Source of the DNA: Holtermannia corniformis
Lineage: Eukaryota; Basidiomycota; Tremellomycetes; Holtermanniales
Direction: 5' to 3'
Length of the DNA stretch: 64,000 nucleotides
Assembly (NCBI GenBank): GCA_001599935.1
Contig: BCIJ01000013.1
Location: 246,050-310,049, forward strand
Part shown: one piece after another, positions 1 through 10,206 of the stretch
Numbering within the stretch: position 1 is the stretch's first letter
How the letters are laid out: each line of letters starts with the position of its first letter
The notes under the pieces: model-generated
Seen by the model: only the letters and a program-made list of their open reading frames with translations
The model's database searches: none
What the model was told of the DNA's origin: nothing
Translations under genes and position numbers: made by a program

Positions 1-180
1 ATCATCTACTTTAGCGAGAAGCAGCGACGAGAAGACCGTGAGGCGGGGCTGCCGCCGCGCCAGGTAATGCGGCGAGAAGAACCGAGAAAGGGGTGCTTCT
101 GCAATATCTGCTGCGGGTTCGGGTTCTGGTGCTGCGAGGGTAAGGAGGAAAAGAAGATCAGTGAGAAGCCTGGGGTATAG
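1..180 (+). CDS. C-terminal tail of an unrecognised gene (5' end outside window)
   Basis: An open frame enters from the left edge in phase with base 1 and stops at a TAG at 178-180. The 59 visible residues are very basic and acidic, apart from a striking Cys/aromatic cluster of about 16 residues (CFCNICC followed by GFGFWCCEG). Such a cluster could be palmitoylated or bind a metal; this is inference. No domain is recognisable and the family is unknown. The carrier gene on the other strand ends at 333, so the two genes converge with about 150 bases between them. Confidence 0.5.
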   Translation: MIYFSEKQRREDREAGLPPRQVMRREEPRKGCFCNICCGFGFWCCEGKEEKKISEKPGV

Positions 181-332
181 TGGGCAAGCTCGATCTATCG
201 CGGCAAGGGTGGGATGAGGCTGTAGTTGAGCTCTGTGACATTGGTGATAGTGACGGTGTCCTACACCAAGCCAGGGATGTAGATATGCCAAGTGATTGGC
301 AGAGCTAGCAGGACGCAATTGCCCCGAGTACT

Positions 333-1466
333 TCATCTCTTGTATGCCCGCACAACGGCCTCTTCGACCCTGCACCCCATCAGCACCAGCTTAACGCGCA
401 AGCGGTCGACATACCTCTGCTTGAGGAGTAGCGTCACGCCCTGCTGCACTACACATTTGGTCAGCTGTCCTTCAAGACCGCGATACAGGCCCCGTAGACC
501 CTGCTCGGCGGCCAGCAAGCGCAGCGTCGATAGTGTACTAGTTGAAGCGTCGGCGACGCGCTTATTGGATGCTGCGCGCTTCGATTGCGACAGCGTTTTG
601 ACAAGAAGTAGAGGGTATAGGGGAATGATCGCTGTGTGTTGTCAATTGCGGACAGTAGTCTGTGACGAACACGAACCGAGAACTCCTGCGCCCGCGCCGA
701 GGATAAACGTCGCGACGCCAGGTGGATGGGCACGCTGACGTTTCGGCAGTAGGAGTCGGATCAGCAGTGTGTTGAAGTATAGTGTCAACGAAGGTGTGAG
801 CGCCAATGGGATCGACGGGGCCAACCCTTTGAACCGTACTATTAGCCGTCCTAAACAGCTACACATCACTACTGACCAGCCCAGAATCCGGAAATCCCCC
901 CCTCTGCCAGAATGTCTCTCACAACGTCCCACACGCCTCGCCGTCGTCGTGTCTCCGACTGATCCCCTTCATCCATCTGCTGCCGAACACAGACGGTACT
1001 GATCGGCAGTGTCAAGCCCTTACTCGCCACACCGGCCCACAACCCGATCAAGATCTCCTCGGTCGCGTTCAGGGGTTTACCTCGACTTCGACGGAGGGCG
1101 AGCTTGCGGAGAAGTGAATAGAGCCCGAAGTAGAGAAAGTTGGAGACAAATGTTGAGAGCGTGTCGGTTTCGAGGCCGGCGTAGAGAGCTGCAGTACCTT
1201 CGATGAGAAGCAGCTGGTGCAGAGTGTTGATGAGTGCTGAGACGTCCTCAGTATATATGCAAAGTTAGTCTTGGCGACTGACAGTCATTGCGGCGCTTGA
1301 TCGACGTCTGTAGCCGCGTCGTCGCTAGATCGAGTGGGAAAACGATCGCATTGGCAACGGCAGACCTGGCGCCGTCAAGTCAACACATGATGGAATTTTG
1401 CGTTATAAGGGCATACCCAATGGCGCCAGACGTAGCTTGAAGCAGCGGCGGCAGTGTCGAGGCCAT
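333..1466 (-). CDS. ANT1: Peroxisomal-type adenine nucleotide carrier (mitochondrial carrier family)
   Basis: This is a solute carrier of the mitochondrial carrier family. The members closest to it in my recollection (yeast Ant1, Pmp47) exchange ATP and AMP across the peroxisome membrane for fatty-acid activation. The start ATG is at 1464-1466. The first exon (1417-1466) encodes MASTLPPLLQATSGAIG and is spliced at 1365 onto SAVANAIVFPLDLATTRLQT, which carries the first family signature P-x-D-x-x-x-x-R. The second signature is PISTVCVRQQ and the third appears as IIPLYPLLLVKTLSQ. Aromatic-Gly motifs (GFWAG, GLYRGLEGQ) follow the second and third. At least three further introns are visible. The assignment to the peroxisomal branch rests on the atypical second and third signatures and is less sure than the superfamily. 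Confidence 0.75.
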
Positions 1467-1804
1467 GACAAAATGGTGGGTAACTGGTGATTAGCATGCC
1501 AAAGTCGATGTCAGAGTGGACGACTCGGATCCGGCGATAGCCGAGATCGTGGCGGATCTACAGCTTGGCTGTGCGTGACCCTCTGCAAGTGCAGGGCGGA
1601 CACTCGAGTCAGGATCGGGCAAAGCTGTTCAAGAGCAAAGACAATAACACCCAGCATCTTGCAGATTACATGCTGCAAGAAGCGTATGCACCAGATCTGT
1701 TCATCGCTGCGGTCGCCGCGGGCGTCTAATACAATTCGAGCGACTATAGGCCCTGTCATCAGTACCACATGCGGATAACAAGCAAAGCATGAGACGGCAC
1801 GCAC
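1467..1804. other. Unresolved 3' end of HUB1 and promoter of the carrier gene
   Basis: This stretch lies between the last clear HUB1 exon (ending at 1805 on the minus strand) and the carrier start at 1466. The reading frame of HUB1 stays open to 1511 if the GT at 1804 is not used. If it is used, the first usable acceptor, near 1752, adds only two residues before a stop. No sequence coding for the usual final Leu-Glu-Leu-Tyr-Tyr was found. The rest probably holds the HUB1 terminator and the carrier promoter. Confidence 0.4.
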
Positions 1805-2761
1805 CATCCCGTCGTGGATCTCATAATCTTTCAACGTCACATGATCCTTGTACGTCGTGTACCTGCGATATGTCAGCGAAGTGCAAGACACCGGGCGTCG
1901 GGCGCCAGGAGATTAAGGCAGTCGGGACAGACCATTTCTTGAGCTGAATCTTCTTCGAGTTTGTACCAGTTTGAGCCGCAATGAGCTTTTTGAGGTCGCC
2001 GACGGTGTCGTCTGGCGCGCATTTTACGCGGACTAAGCGGGAATGTCAGCGTCTGGCCGCTTTGTCTGCGATCAGTGTGGAGGTGCGGCTCTGGGGATAA
2101 ACGCGGATGATCACACCGTCCCACGATCTCAGGATAGCCACTCACCCTTGCGGCCCAATCGATCATTAGCGATGACCTCGATCATGCGAGCCAAGGCACT
2201 GCAACGTCAGTGATCGGCATGAGTCGATATGAGCGCGACGTACACTGGTGCTCCTGTACTCGCACTCGTAGGCGCAGGCGGCCTTTGCGGCGGCGCACCA
2301 CCCGGTCCAGTCATTGGCCCCGTCGGCGCACCCTCTGGTCTTCTCTCATCTCCGCCTCGCCTCGCACCCATGTTATCCAGCGGATCACTGCGGCCATACC
2401 CTCCTCCGCCGCCTCCACCTCCTCCATCAGCAGCACCGCGAATTTGGCCCCTCGAACCTCCATACCGCCCTGGGACTTCCTCCCTCTCGCGATCCTCTCT
2501 CCTACGCGGCATATCATCCAGCGGATCCCGCCGGCTTGCGAATGAGTTGGAAGTGGAGTTGCGCTTGTACATTGACAGCTCTTTGGGCTTGCGCGGAGGC
2601 GCAGAGGTGCTGGAGGTAGCGGGTGGTGAGCGAGACCGCCGTCCTTCGCGGTCGCGCTCCCGATCATCGTGTCGATCCGAGTCCCGGTGACGGTCATACC
2701 GACCACGGTCGTCGTCTCTGGGCCTTCGTGGTGGTGGTGAGCGAGATCTTGAGCGAGGCAT
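1805..2761 (-). CDS. HUB1: Hub1/UBL5 ubiquitin-like splicing modifier with an Arg/Ser-rich N-terminal extension
   Basis: Hub1 is a small ubiquitin-fold protein that binds Snu66 and Prp38 without covalent attachment and tunes the spliceosome. Four exons can be placed: 2244-2761, 2146-2198, 1933-2032 and 1805-1862, together exactly 243 codons. Residues 178 onward read [53 protein letters not shown] and GM, an almost perfect Hub1. The first 177 residues are not part of normal Hub1: they start [15 protein letters not shown], are rich in Arg-Asp/Arg-Glu, contain DPLDDM and DPLDNM, a run of nine glycines and a Pro-rich end. The join at 2243/2199 uses a GTACGT donor and a GTTGCAG acceptor and keeps frame. 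The last exon of Hub1 (usually ending Leu-Tyr-Tyr) was not found. The core is certain; the fusion is likely. Confidence 0.8.
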
Positions 2762-3355
2762 GGTTGTGGTGAAGTAGAGGTCGACAAAGTCGGCGTGTTT
2801 GGCAGTCGAAGTAAAGTCGCCTACTTAACCCCCAGCGCGATTACGCAATAGCCACGTGGTCGGTCACATGAAACTGGTTTGAATTGATGTGTTGGGGCAG
2901 TGATCGTTGGTTACATCGAGGCTCGAGCCGAGCTAATGTAGTTTCGCCCTGGGCCCAGCCAAGACGCCGATAACGCCGCTACTAACCCCCTGAGAGCTCG
3001 CCACTCAACATGATGCTTCTGATCCGACTTTGGGTATTATCCTTGGCTTGTTCTACAGTTCCCACAACACACTTAGCTTGCAAACACTTCAGTAGAGCTG
3101 CGAGAACTATCACAAGGCGATAGAGACCGTTCCGAGGCTCTAATACCTCCGGGCGCGCTCTCTGTCATCCAGGCCTCCATATATGGATACTCTGCCTCCA
3201 TAGTTGGAGATCCCGCGTCGCGTCGACGAAACGCCGAACGAGTGTTGTGATCCCTCGGTTGCCAAAAAGAACGGCAGTGTCCACTTCCAACGAGGCATAA
3301 AAGACCACATCAAGGTACGCACACGCTCGTCTTTGTCGTACTGACACATACCAGG
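2762..3355. promoter_or_regulatory. Shared divergent promoter region, HUB1 / RAD5-like
   Basis: There are 594 bases between two divergent start codons. I see no convincing open frame here; the minus-strand frame at 3140-3496 overlaps the coding start of the RAD5-like gene and has no family resemblance. The region should hold both promoters. Confidence 0.6.
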
Positions 3356-6300
3356 ATGAGTCAACCCTCTAGCAGTCAGTCGAGTGTGCTCGACATCATC
3401 TCGCAGTCGTTCCAAGATGCTCCCGAGATCCATCCGTCCACCGCTGCCAATCCACTCAAGCGCTCGCATTCCCTGCAAGAAGATCACAAGCCGCAAGTCA
3501 TAGCCGAACTGAGCGCGACCCAGGCTGAGCGCAATGCCGAGGCTGAAGACGGCCCAGCGGCCCCAGAGATGGACGAGGTGAGATCACATGCCGGTGGCAG
3601 CATCCGTTTCGTATGTTGACTTTTACACGTGGAGCTATACATCTCGATGCGCACGGACGTAGTCGGCATCCAGCATTACTCGGGCCTCGTCGCTCCCAAG
3701 GAAAAGGTCATGCTCCAGCGTGACCCTCGCAACCCTTACGATGCAAATGCCGTCAAGGTAACGCGCCTTTTCTGGCTTGGGCGAGAACTAATTTTGCATT
3801 AGGTTGTCAACGCACGCAGCACTCAAGTCGGTCACATCCCTCGCGGCGTGGCCGAGAGGCTCGCGCCGTTGATGGACAAGAAGGCCATCACGGTCGAGGG
3901 TGAGATGCAGAGTGGTAACAGTGAGTGCAGATTCCACGCTACAGCGCAGTGTTGAAGCGACCAGTGGACAATTTGTCGCGCTTCAAGCTATCCATGTGGG
4001 TTCGAGAACTTCACTGGTCGGGTTTAGCGTTGATGTTGATTGGCAGTCTGATCTCGATGTATGGCGCGCCTTCGGCTCGTCGCGTGCTGGAACCCCAGCT
4101 CGTCTGGGCCACCCCGGGCCAACGTGGCTTCGAGTACATGCGCCAGCTCGAAGCCGAAGGTTTGCTCGAGGAGACCATCAATCCGACACCCAAGAGCCGA
4201 ACCAAAGCCAAGGCCAAGCCTGACATCGGGATCGCCGGCTCATCGAATGGTGGAACAGGATCGGCATCGACGGGCCAGGATCCCACGATGCAGGCTATGC
4301 TTGACAGCTTGAAGAAGTTGCGTGAAGATGAAAAGCAGGCTAACGATGTCATGGTACGTTGTGCTTATTGGAGCAGGCGCAGTCGAGGCGGCTGATGCTC
4401 CTGATCATAGGACACCCTCACGGCTTCGTTCGACGTTGCCAAGTTGCCGCTGCACCCTTCACCGCCAAGCATTGCAGACGGCTCACTCATCGTTAACTTG
4501 TTGCCTCACCAAAGTCAAGCTCTCCAGTGGATGATCGAGCACGAGGCGCCCGCACTACCCAAGACGTCCAAAGATGCTGCGGTTCAGTTCTGGCTGAAGA
4601 AGCCTAGTACGGGCGGTCGCTCTGAATACTGGCTCAACGTTGCTACTATGACACCCCAGGAGGCGGACCCGGAGCTTGGGAAGGGGGGTATCATTGCTGA
4701 TGGTATGGGACTTGGTGCGTTGTCGTGCGGGAAGAGACCTGCGCCGTGGCTGATGTAACGGGACAGGCAAGACGTTGACGACACTTGCGCTGGTGTTGGC
4801 GACTAGGAAGACCAAAGCGACCGGGTTTTCCAATACTACTCTGATCGGTGGGCATCGACGTTAGTCGTCGAAAACGTACTAAAGCGCAACAGTATGCCCG
4901 CTCTCGGTTCTCAGCAACTGGTCCAAGCAGATCGAGGACCACGTCGTGCCGGGTCATCTCAGCGTCCACGTCTACCACGGGGACGGAAGGAAGATGACGG
5001 CCGCCGCTTTGGCGACCAAAGATGTACGTCTGACCACGCTTCACGGACTGGTAGCCTGACGACGCGCTCAGGTGGTCATCACGACATACCAGACTGTTGC
5101 CGCCGAGTCGTCAGTTGCTGCGGACAACGGCAAAGGCAAGAAAGCAAAGGTCGCAGATGGTCCTCTGTCCAAAGTCAAGTGGAAGCGGATCGTCTGCGAC
5201 GAAGGGCATGTGTTGAGGAACCCAAGGGCCAAGAGTGTGTCCTTTGATCGTCGTAGCTACGATGCTGATGCCTCACAGTGAGCATGGCAATGTGTGCGCT
5301 GCTAGCGGACAGGCGCTGGGTCTGTACCGGTAAGTACTCCCATCTGCATCTGGGCGTACAGAGGGTGACGACTCGGGCAAGGCACACCGATCATCAACTC
5401 GCCGGCAGATCTAGGATCTCTGCTGCAGTTCTTGCAGATTTGCAAGCCGCTCGATCAAGCTTCTTACTTCAAGAGTCAGTTGCTTCGCAAGCTCAACACC
5501 GGCGATCCGAGCGCGGCCAAGTTGCTCCAGGTAAGCGCTCATTGCTAGGGTGCACCGCCACTTGGCTGATATACAGGCGCTTATCGGTTCCATTCTGCTG
5601 CGCCGCACCAAGGAGTCGACCGACAAGGATGGCAAAAAGCTCGTTCAGTTGCCGCCGCTCGAGTTCTTCCAGGGTCAGTGCTTAGCCCAACCGTTGGCAC
5701 GTGTTAACATGTCGATTAGTATCCATCACGCTGGACGACGTTACGCGCAAGTTATACGACGATGTCAAGGCGGAATCGGCTCGTCGGTTCCAGGAAAGCT
5801 TGCAATCTGGAGATGTGCGTTACTGTCCACGGTGAGAACACAAGCTAACGGTCTAGGGAGCCAACAATGTTCTGTCGATGCTGACGCGAAGTGAGCCTCT
5901 GAGAGCCGCCGATTGCGCACACAGACACTGACGCCCATACAGTGCGTCAATTGTGCTTGACGGCGGCCTTGATCCCGGGCGATTACCTGGAGGAGCTTCG
6001 TGCACCACCTAAACACACTGCCGCGCAAGCCGTCGACTCGCTCAGTCCCGAAGAGAGAGCGAGACTTGTCGCCAAGCTGCGGGTGGTTGTTGCAGAGCTT
6101 GAGGAGTGTCCGGTGTCTATCAACCGTTGACCAAACGTGGCTAATAGCTGACTTGCACCAGATTTGCTTTGATGTGATCTCCAACCCTCGCATCACGACT
6201 TGCGCGCATGCTTGTAAGTGGTATATCGTCTAACGAATAGTTGTTAAAGCACTACAGTCTGCTTGGGATGCATCTCCGAGGTACTCCGCCGTTCCAACCA

Positions 6301-7302
6301 GTGCCCTCTCGATCGCCGCCAGCTGCCCGCAGGCAGTCTTATCGAGCTCCCTCCAGATGCCTCAGCCGACGATGAGGATTGGGACGATGATGTGCCAAAG
6401 CCTCAAGCAGCGATCAAATCGGCCAAGATCATCGAGCTCGTCAAGATTCTGCAAATGTTTGACTCGACTGAAAAGTCTCTTGTCTTTTCGCAGTTCACTC
6501 GCTTCCTGGACCATGTTGCTGCCGCATTGGACGAGGCGGGGGTTTCCTACTGCCGTTTTGATGGATCTATGCCTGCTGCTGTGGTGAGTCGCATATCCAC
6601 TCTATTGCACTCAGCAAGGTAACTGATAGTCTCACAGCGTCGTGACACCATCGCGCGCTTCCAAACCCCGATCACTGGCGTTGGATCTCGTAAGAACCCG
6701 CAGGTGATGCTCATCTCGCTCAAGTCGGGCGCCGTCGGGCTCAACCTGACGGCTGCCTCGAATGTCTTTTTGGTACGCGAGCAAGCTTGAGCGTCGTACA
6801 CGACTCTCAACTGACGACTTTGCAGATGGATCCATGGTGGCAGACGTCGATCGAGTCGCAGGCGATTGACCGCGCCCACCGAGTCAGTACTCCCACCCTG
6901 CTCTGCGGTATCATGGCCGGGTTTTGACCACCCCTGCAGATGGGTCAAACCAAGCCTGTCAAGGTGTTCCAATTGATCGCGGAGGACACGGTCGAGTCCA
7001 AGGTCAGTCGAAGCCTCTTACCCAGCTTGTTGAGCTGACGACGACAGGTTCTTGACATCCGTGGGTAGGCTGAACATTCCTTGCGACCCGCTGACACGAC
7101 TCGTAGAGGCACGCAAGGACGCCCTGATCACCCAGGTCAGTGATATGTGCTGTACGCGTTTTGTAGCTAAACATCGCAGGCATTCGCCAAGTCAACCAAA
7201 GAATCTGCGCAGGCCAAAAAGGCAGCCAGGCTGGACGACTTCAAGGAGCTGTTCGGGCTATCAACGCGCAGCAACACTAAGCCCAGTGCCCGTCGCGCTT
7301 GA
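3356..7302 (+). CDS. RAD5: Rad5/HLTF-type SNF2 translocase with HIRAN and RING domains
   Basis: Proteins of this type polyubiquitinate PCNA and remodel stalled forks in DNA-damage tolerance. The start is the ATG at 3356 (MSQPSSSQSSVLDI). A HIRAN domain follows: HYSGLVAPKEKVMLQRDP, then DANAVKV and VGHIPRGVAERLAPLMDKK. The SNF2 ATPase has LLPHQSQALQWMIEHE, Walker A GMGLGKTLTTLAL split by an intron after GMGLG, and the Walker B variant CDEGH typical of Rad5/HLTF. A C3HC4 RING lies between the two helicase lobes (ECPICFDV, TCAHAFCLGC, NQCPLDRRQL). Lobe 2 shows SLVFSQFTRFLD, LKSGAVGLNLTAAS and DRAHRMGQ. The protein ends FKELFGLSTRSNTKPSARRA. At least 15 short introns interrupt the gene. The order HIRAN-SNF2-RING is diagnostic of the family; choosing RAD5 over another HLTF homologue is inference. 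Confidence 0.88.
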
Positions 7303-7360
7303 TGGTCGAGACCGTATCACTTGTATATATCACACGACAGTCCATGCAGTGACCTATGTG

Positions 7361-7713
7361 CTATCGCCTCGACTTTTTCCGTGTCCCAGACTTGGCAGAT
7401 CGTGCCGACTCGCTCGTTTGCTCATCCTCCTCGTCCGCGCCAATGGCTCTGAGGTACTTTTCCTTCATTTGCCGCCTGGTCTCGGCGATCGCTTCGTTGA
7501 TGCGCGTCGTCTGCTTTTCCTCGTCGTGGCGCGCTCGTCGCCGTTGGCTGACTTTGTACTTGATGAAACAAAACGCAATCGTTCCAACTACTGTTGTGAC
7601 GATGACTAGACGGAGCGTCATACAACGGCGTGTGTCAATCCAAGGCGGAACTTACTGGCGATGATTGCGCACCGCGCTTGATCCGCACAGACACTTGAGC
7701 CTGCAGAGTCCAT
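7361..7713 (-). CDS. Small single-pass membrane protein, unknown
   Basis: Two exons, 7656-7713 and 7590-7361, give a 95-residue protein. The donor GTAAGT at 7655 is a perfect consensus and the join restores frame to make one hydrophobic helix (ARCAIIAIVGTIAFCFIKY). The helix is followed by SQRRRARHDEEKQ and a long charged, probably helical tail that ends KSGTRKKSRR. Basic residues after the helix suggest the tail is cytosolic or in the matrix. Size and layout resemble small respiratory assembly or ER proteins, but I recognise no family. An unspliced reading would start at 7621 with a less clean helix. The gene converges with the RAD5-like gene, about 60 bases apart. Confidence 0.6.
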
Positions 7714-8124
7714 ACTTGTCAACCTGTGGAGAGGCGGTTCATAGAGCGTAATAAAGCTGATTTGGATATCACGCCCTCGCAGCTCCCCGAGAGTGCGGTA
7801 CGGTGAAGCAAAACACGGTCTGGAGTGGGCAAAAAGGATGTGCCACAAAGGACAAGTCTTTTCAGCGTCGACTTTTCCGTCACATTTTGCTGGTCCCAGC
7901 TGATGTCAATTCTTACACGCTCTATGATGGACTGAATGCTGACTGTTGCTCACACGCATCTCTAGACACTGACTGTACAGCGTCGTGGTCGGACAGTCGT
8001 ATTCGCGCATCGTGATTGGCTGTATATAAACTTGATTGCGTGTCCAGCTATAGCCACCTGTTGAGCATGCTCTTGCTGACCTCGACATTGGTCAACGTCG
8101 ACGCCCCATCACTGCACGCCCAGC
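7714..8124. other. Divergent intergenic region upstream of NDUFA8
   Basis: There are 411 bases between two divergent starts. Apart from the TATA-like and inverted CCAAT elements near 8015-8030, listed separately, I see no gene or repeat here. Confidence 0.55.
8015..8030 (+). promoter_or_regulatory. Inverted CCAAT box and TATA-like element before NDUFA8
   Basis: ATTGG (CCAAT on the other strand) at 8015-8019 is followed directly by TATATAAA at 8023-8030, about 95-110 bases before the NDUFA8 start. The pairing and spacing fit a fungal core promoter, and CCAAT is the binding site of the Hap complex that controls respiratory genes. Function is inferred. Confidence 0.5.
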
Positions 8125-8808
8125 ATGTCCACCCACCGCCAGGCAGTGTTCAACGATACGCCCTATGTCGACCCGAACCCGCTGCCGTCAAACGTTCCCA
8201 AAGTCGACGAGCTGGGTGTGACTTCGGCTCCGCTCAAGTCGGCCGCGTTCTTCATTGGGAGTCATTGCAAGGAGGTCAACGGTGCGTGAGGGTAGAGGTC
8301 AACGGTAAGAGAATACTGATGCTGGTTTTGGTTAGAGGACTTTATGCTGTGCAAGCAGGAGAACCGGGACCCGGCGCACTGCCTGAAAGAGGGCCGGAAA
8401 GTGACACGGTGTGCGGCCGAGCTGTACGTGTGATTGTTGTACAAGTTGTGTGAGCTGATGATCTGCCTCGCCAGCATTGGCCGGATGCGAGAGTCGTGCT
8501 TGGCTCAGTTTGACGCGCACTGGCAATGTTTGGAGAAGAACAACCAAGTGGGTCGACCGACCCCGTGTGCAGACCGTGCTGTAGCTGATCCTCGATGTGC
8601 AGTATTACCAGGCGTGCCGAGGGCCCGAGACGGCACTGAACAAGTGTGTGTTTGAGAAGCTGGTATGTCTGCTTTGCCCGTGCTCTGCTCTTCAGGTTGC
8701 CTGACGGATTCCGTACAGAGCATCAAGAAGGAGATCCCGGGTTCGCCAGAAGGTCAACCACAAATCCACGAGAAGAAGAGCCCCATCTTCACCCGGGTCC
8801 AAAAGTAG
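8125..8808 (+). CDS. NDUFA8: NADH:ubiquinone oxidoreductase (complex I) 19-21 kDa CHCH subunit, NDUFA8-type
   Basis: This accessory subunit sits on the intermembrane-space side of complex I and is held by twin CX9C disulphide motifs made by the Mia40 import route. Five exons (8125-8281, 8336-8423, 8475-8547, 8603-8662, 8719-8808) sum to 156 codons including stop. Cysteine pairs are visible at GSHCKEVNEDFMLCK, AHCLKEGRKVTRC, ESCLAQFDAHWQC and YYQACRGPETALNKC. The first two exons carry TPYVDPNPLPSNVPKVDELG, a conserved family start. There is no cleavable presequence, as expected. Length and cysteine pattern match the family fully. Confidence 0.92.
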
Positions 8809-8925
8809 ATCGGCCAACAACCTCATTGTACCAAAATGCATGCTATAGAAACGCACCCCGGCAAACGACAACGATAGCGTGCATACTAGAATGTTCAACA
8901 ACATCTCACACCTGACAGATCCCGC

Positions 8926-10030
8926 TTAGAGGCTGCCTTTGCCCGCACCTCCAGGCCACGGGAACATCATACTCGTCTCGCGCTTGTACGTTTGCCATTT
9001 CTCGTCCCCACCCCATTTCTTGTCCCCGCTCTGCTCAAGCAACGGTACGCCCGAACCATACCGAAGCAGGACATATGTGAACAATGGCGAGATGAAGGTC
9101 AGGAACCGGGCGTAGGATGCCGAGGTGGGTGGAAGGGCTGAAAGTGAGAGGATCGACGGGCCGAACCAGAGAAGTGTCTCGCCGACATAGCTGTGGGCGT
9201 ATTGTGAGCTGAAGCGAGAGGCTAGGAGGGAGGGAACGTACTTGGGGTGCCGAGACCATGACCACACACCAGAGCTGATGAACGCTTCATCATGCTTCTT
9301 GTCGTTCTTGGCGTTGCGCCAGGCCGATTTCTCTGTCGTTCCACATCAGCGTGTCCAGTTCCTAGAGAGCCGTGGGACTCACGGCGATCAGCGACAATCT
9401 CCAAACCGAATGCAGCGACCCAGAACCCAACGGCGAGGGCGTCACGGAGTCCCAAGGCTGGGTGCGCGCTAGCGGGCACGGCGTTGATCAACCAGACGGG
9501 TAGACCGGCCAGAGTGATCCAGGTCGCTTGGCCGAGCCAAGCGCCGGCAAAGGAGAGCGGCTTGGTCTTGATCTCGTCAAAGCGTGAGTCGGATCCGGCC
9601 TTGGCGATGCGCTATGACTTGGTGTGAGCCGGCACCATGTCGGTCAACGGGGGCTGTACTAACCTGTGCAAGGAATGAGCTGAGACGGATAGACCAGAAG
9701 AGGACCATGGCGGAGGCGAAGAGCTGACGGGGTGCATGAGACGACAGGGGCGGGAACGGCTGGCGAGGTCCAGAAGTCACATAGGAGCGGAGCGTCGGAT
9801 AGTACTATTGCGTGCATCAGCGTTGTTACCTGGAAATTTCCGACGCGATCCAAGCTCACTAGAGATACGAGGGTGCTCGAGATGTAGCCCAGCCCACCGG
9901 CAAAGTCGTAGAACTTTTCCGTCTTGAGTGGGATGGCGACACTGGCGAATGCAGCTTGGAATGCGTAGGTGAACCCGACGACGCCGGCGAGACGCGAGAC
10001 TGCGCTAGGGTGTAGTCCGAGGAAAGGCAT
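8926..10030 (-). CDS. DUF1295 (steroid 5-alpha-reductase-like) multi-pass membrane protein
   Basis: The start is MPFLGLHPSAVSRLAG at 10030 and the protein ends FPWPGGAGKGSL at 8926. Several hydrophobic segments are visible, and the C-terminal exon has SRHPKYVPSLLAS followed later by SPLFTYVLLRYGSGVPLLEQ and KWGGDEKWQTYKRETSMMFP. This arrangement (a short SRHP-Tyr/Asn motif, paired helices, then a conserved LLE and Tyr-Lys-Arg) is the DUF1295 pattern, a relative of sterol and 3-oxo-5-alpha-steroid reductases. A reductase activity on a lipid is possible but not shown here. Four or five short introns are present. Confidence 0.8.
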
Positions 10031-10206
10031 TGTGCTACTGTTGCAGGTTGCCCGTCACCGTTTGATGCTTAAATCGGACAGCGGTGGTGACGCATCCGAT
10101 CCTCGCTCTTGACCTCGGCCAAGACGCACGCAGACGATCGAACCACACGCGTCATCAGTGGTTCACAACTTTTGCATCTGTACGAGCTACACACTGTCGC
10201 AAGCCT

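Noticed and set aside
2207..2240. A stop codon that would make the Arg/Ser-rich frame a separate gene of 184 residues
   Set aside because: Reading through the donor at 2243 gives eleven unrelated residues, while splicing joins Hub1 in frame with good splice signals. No promoter space separates the two.
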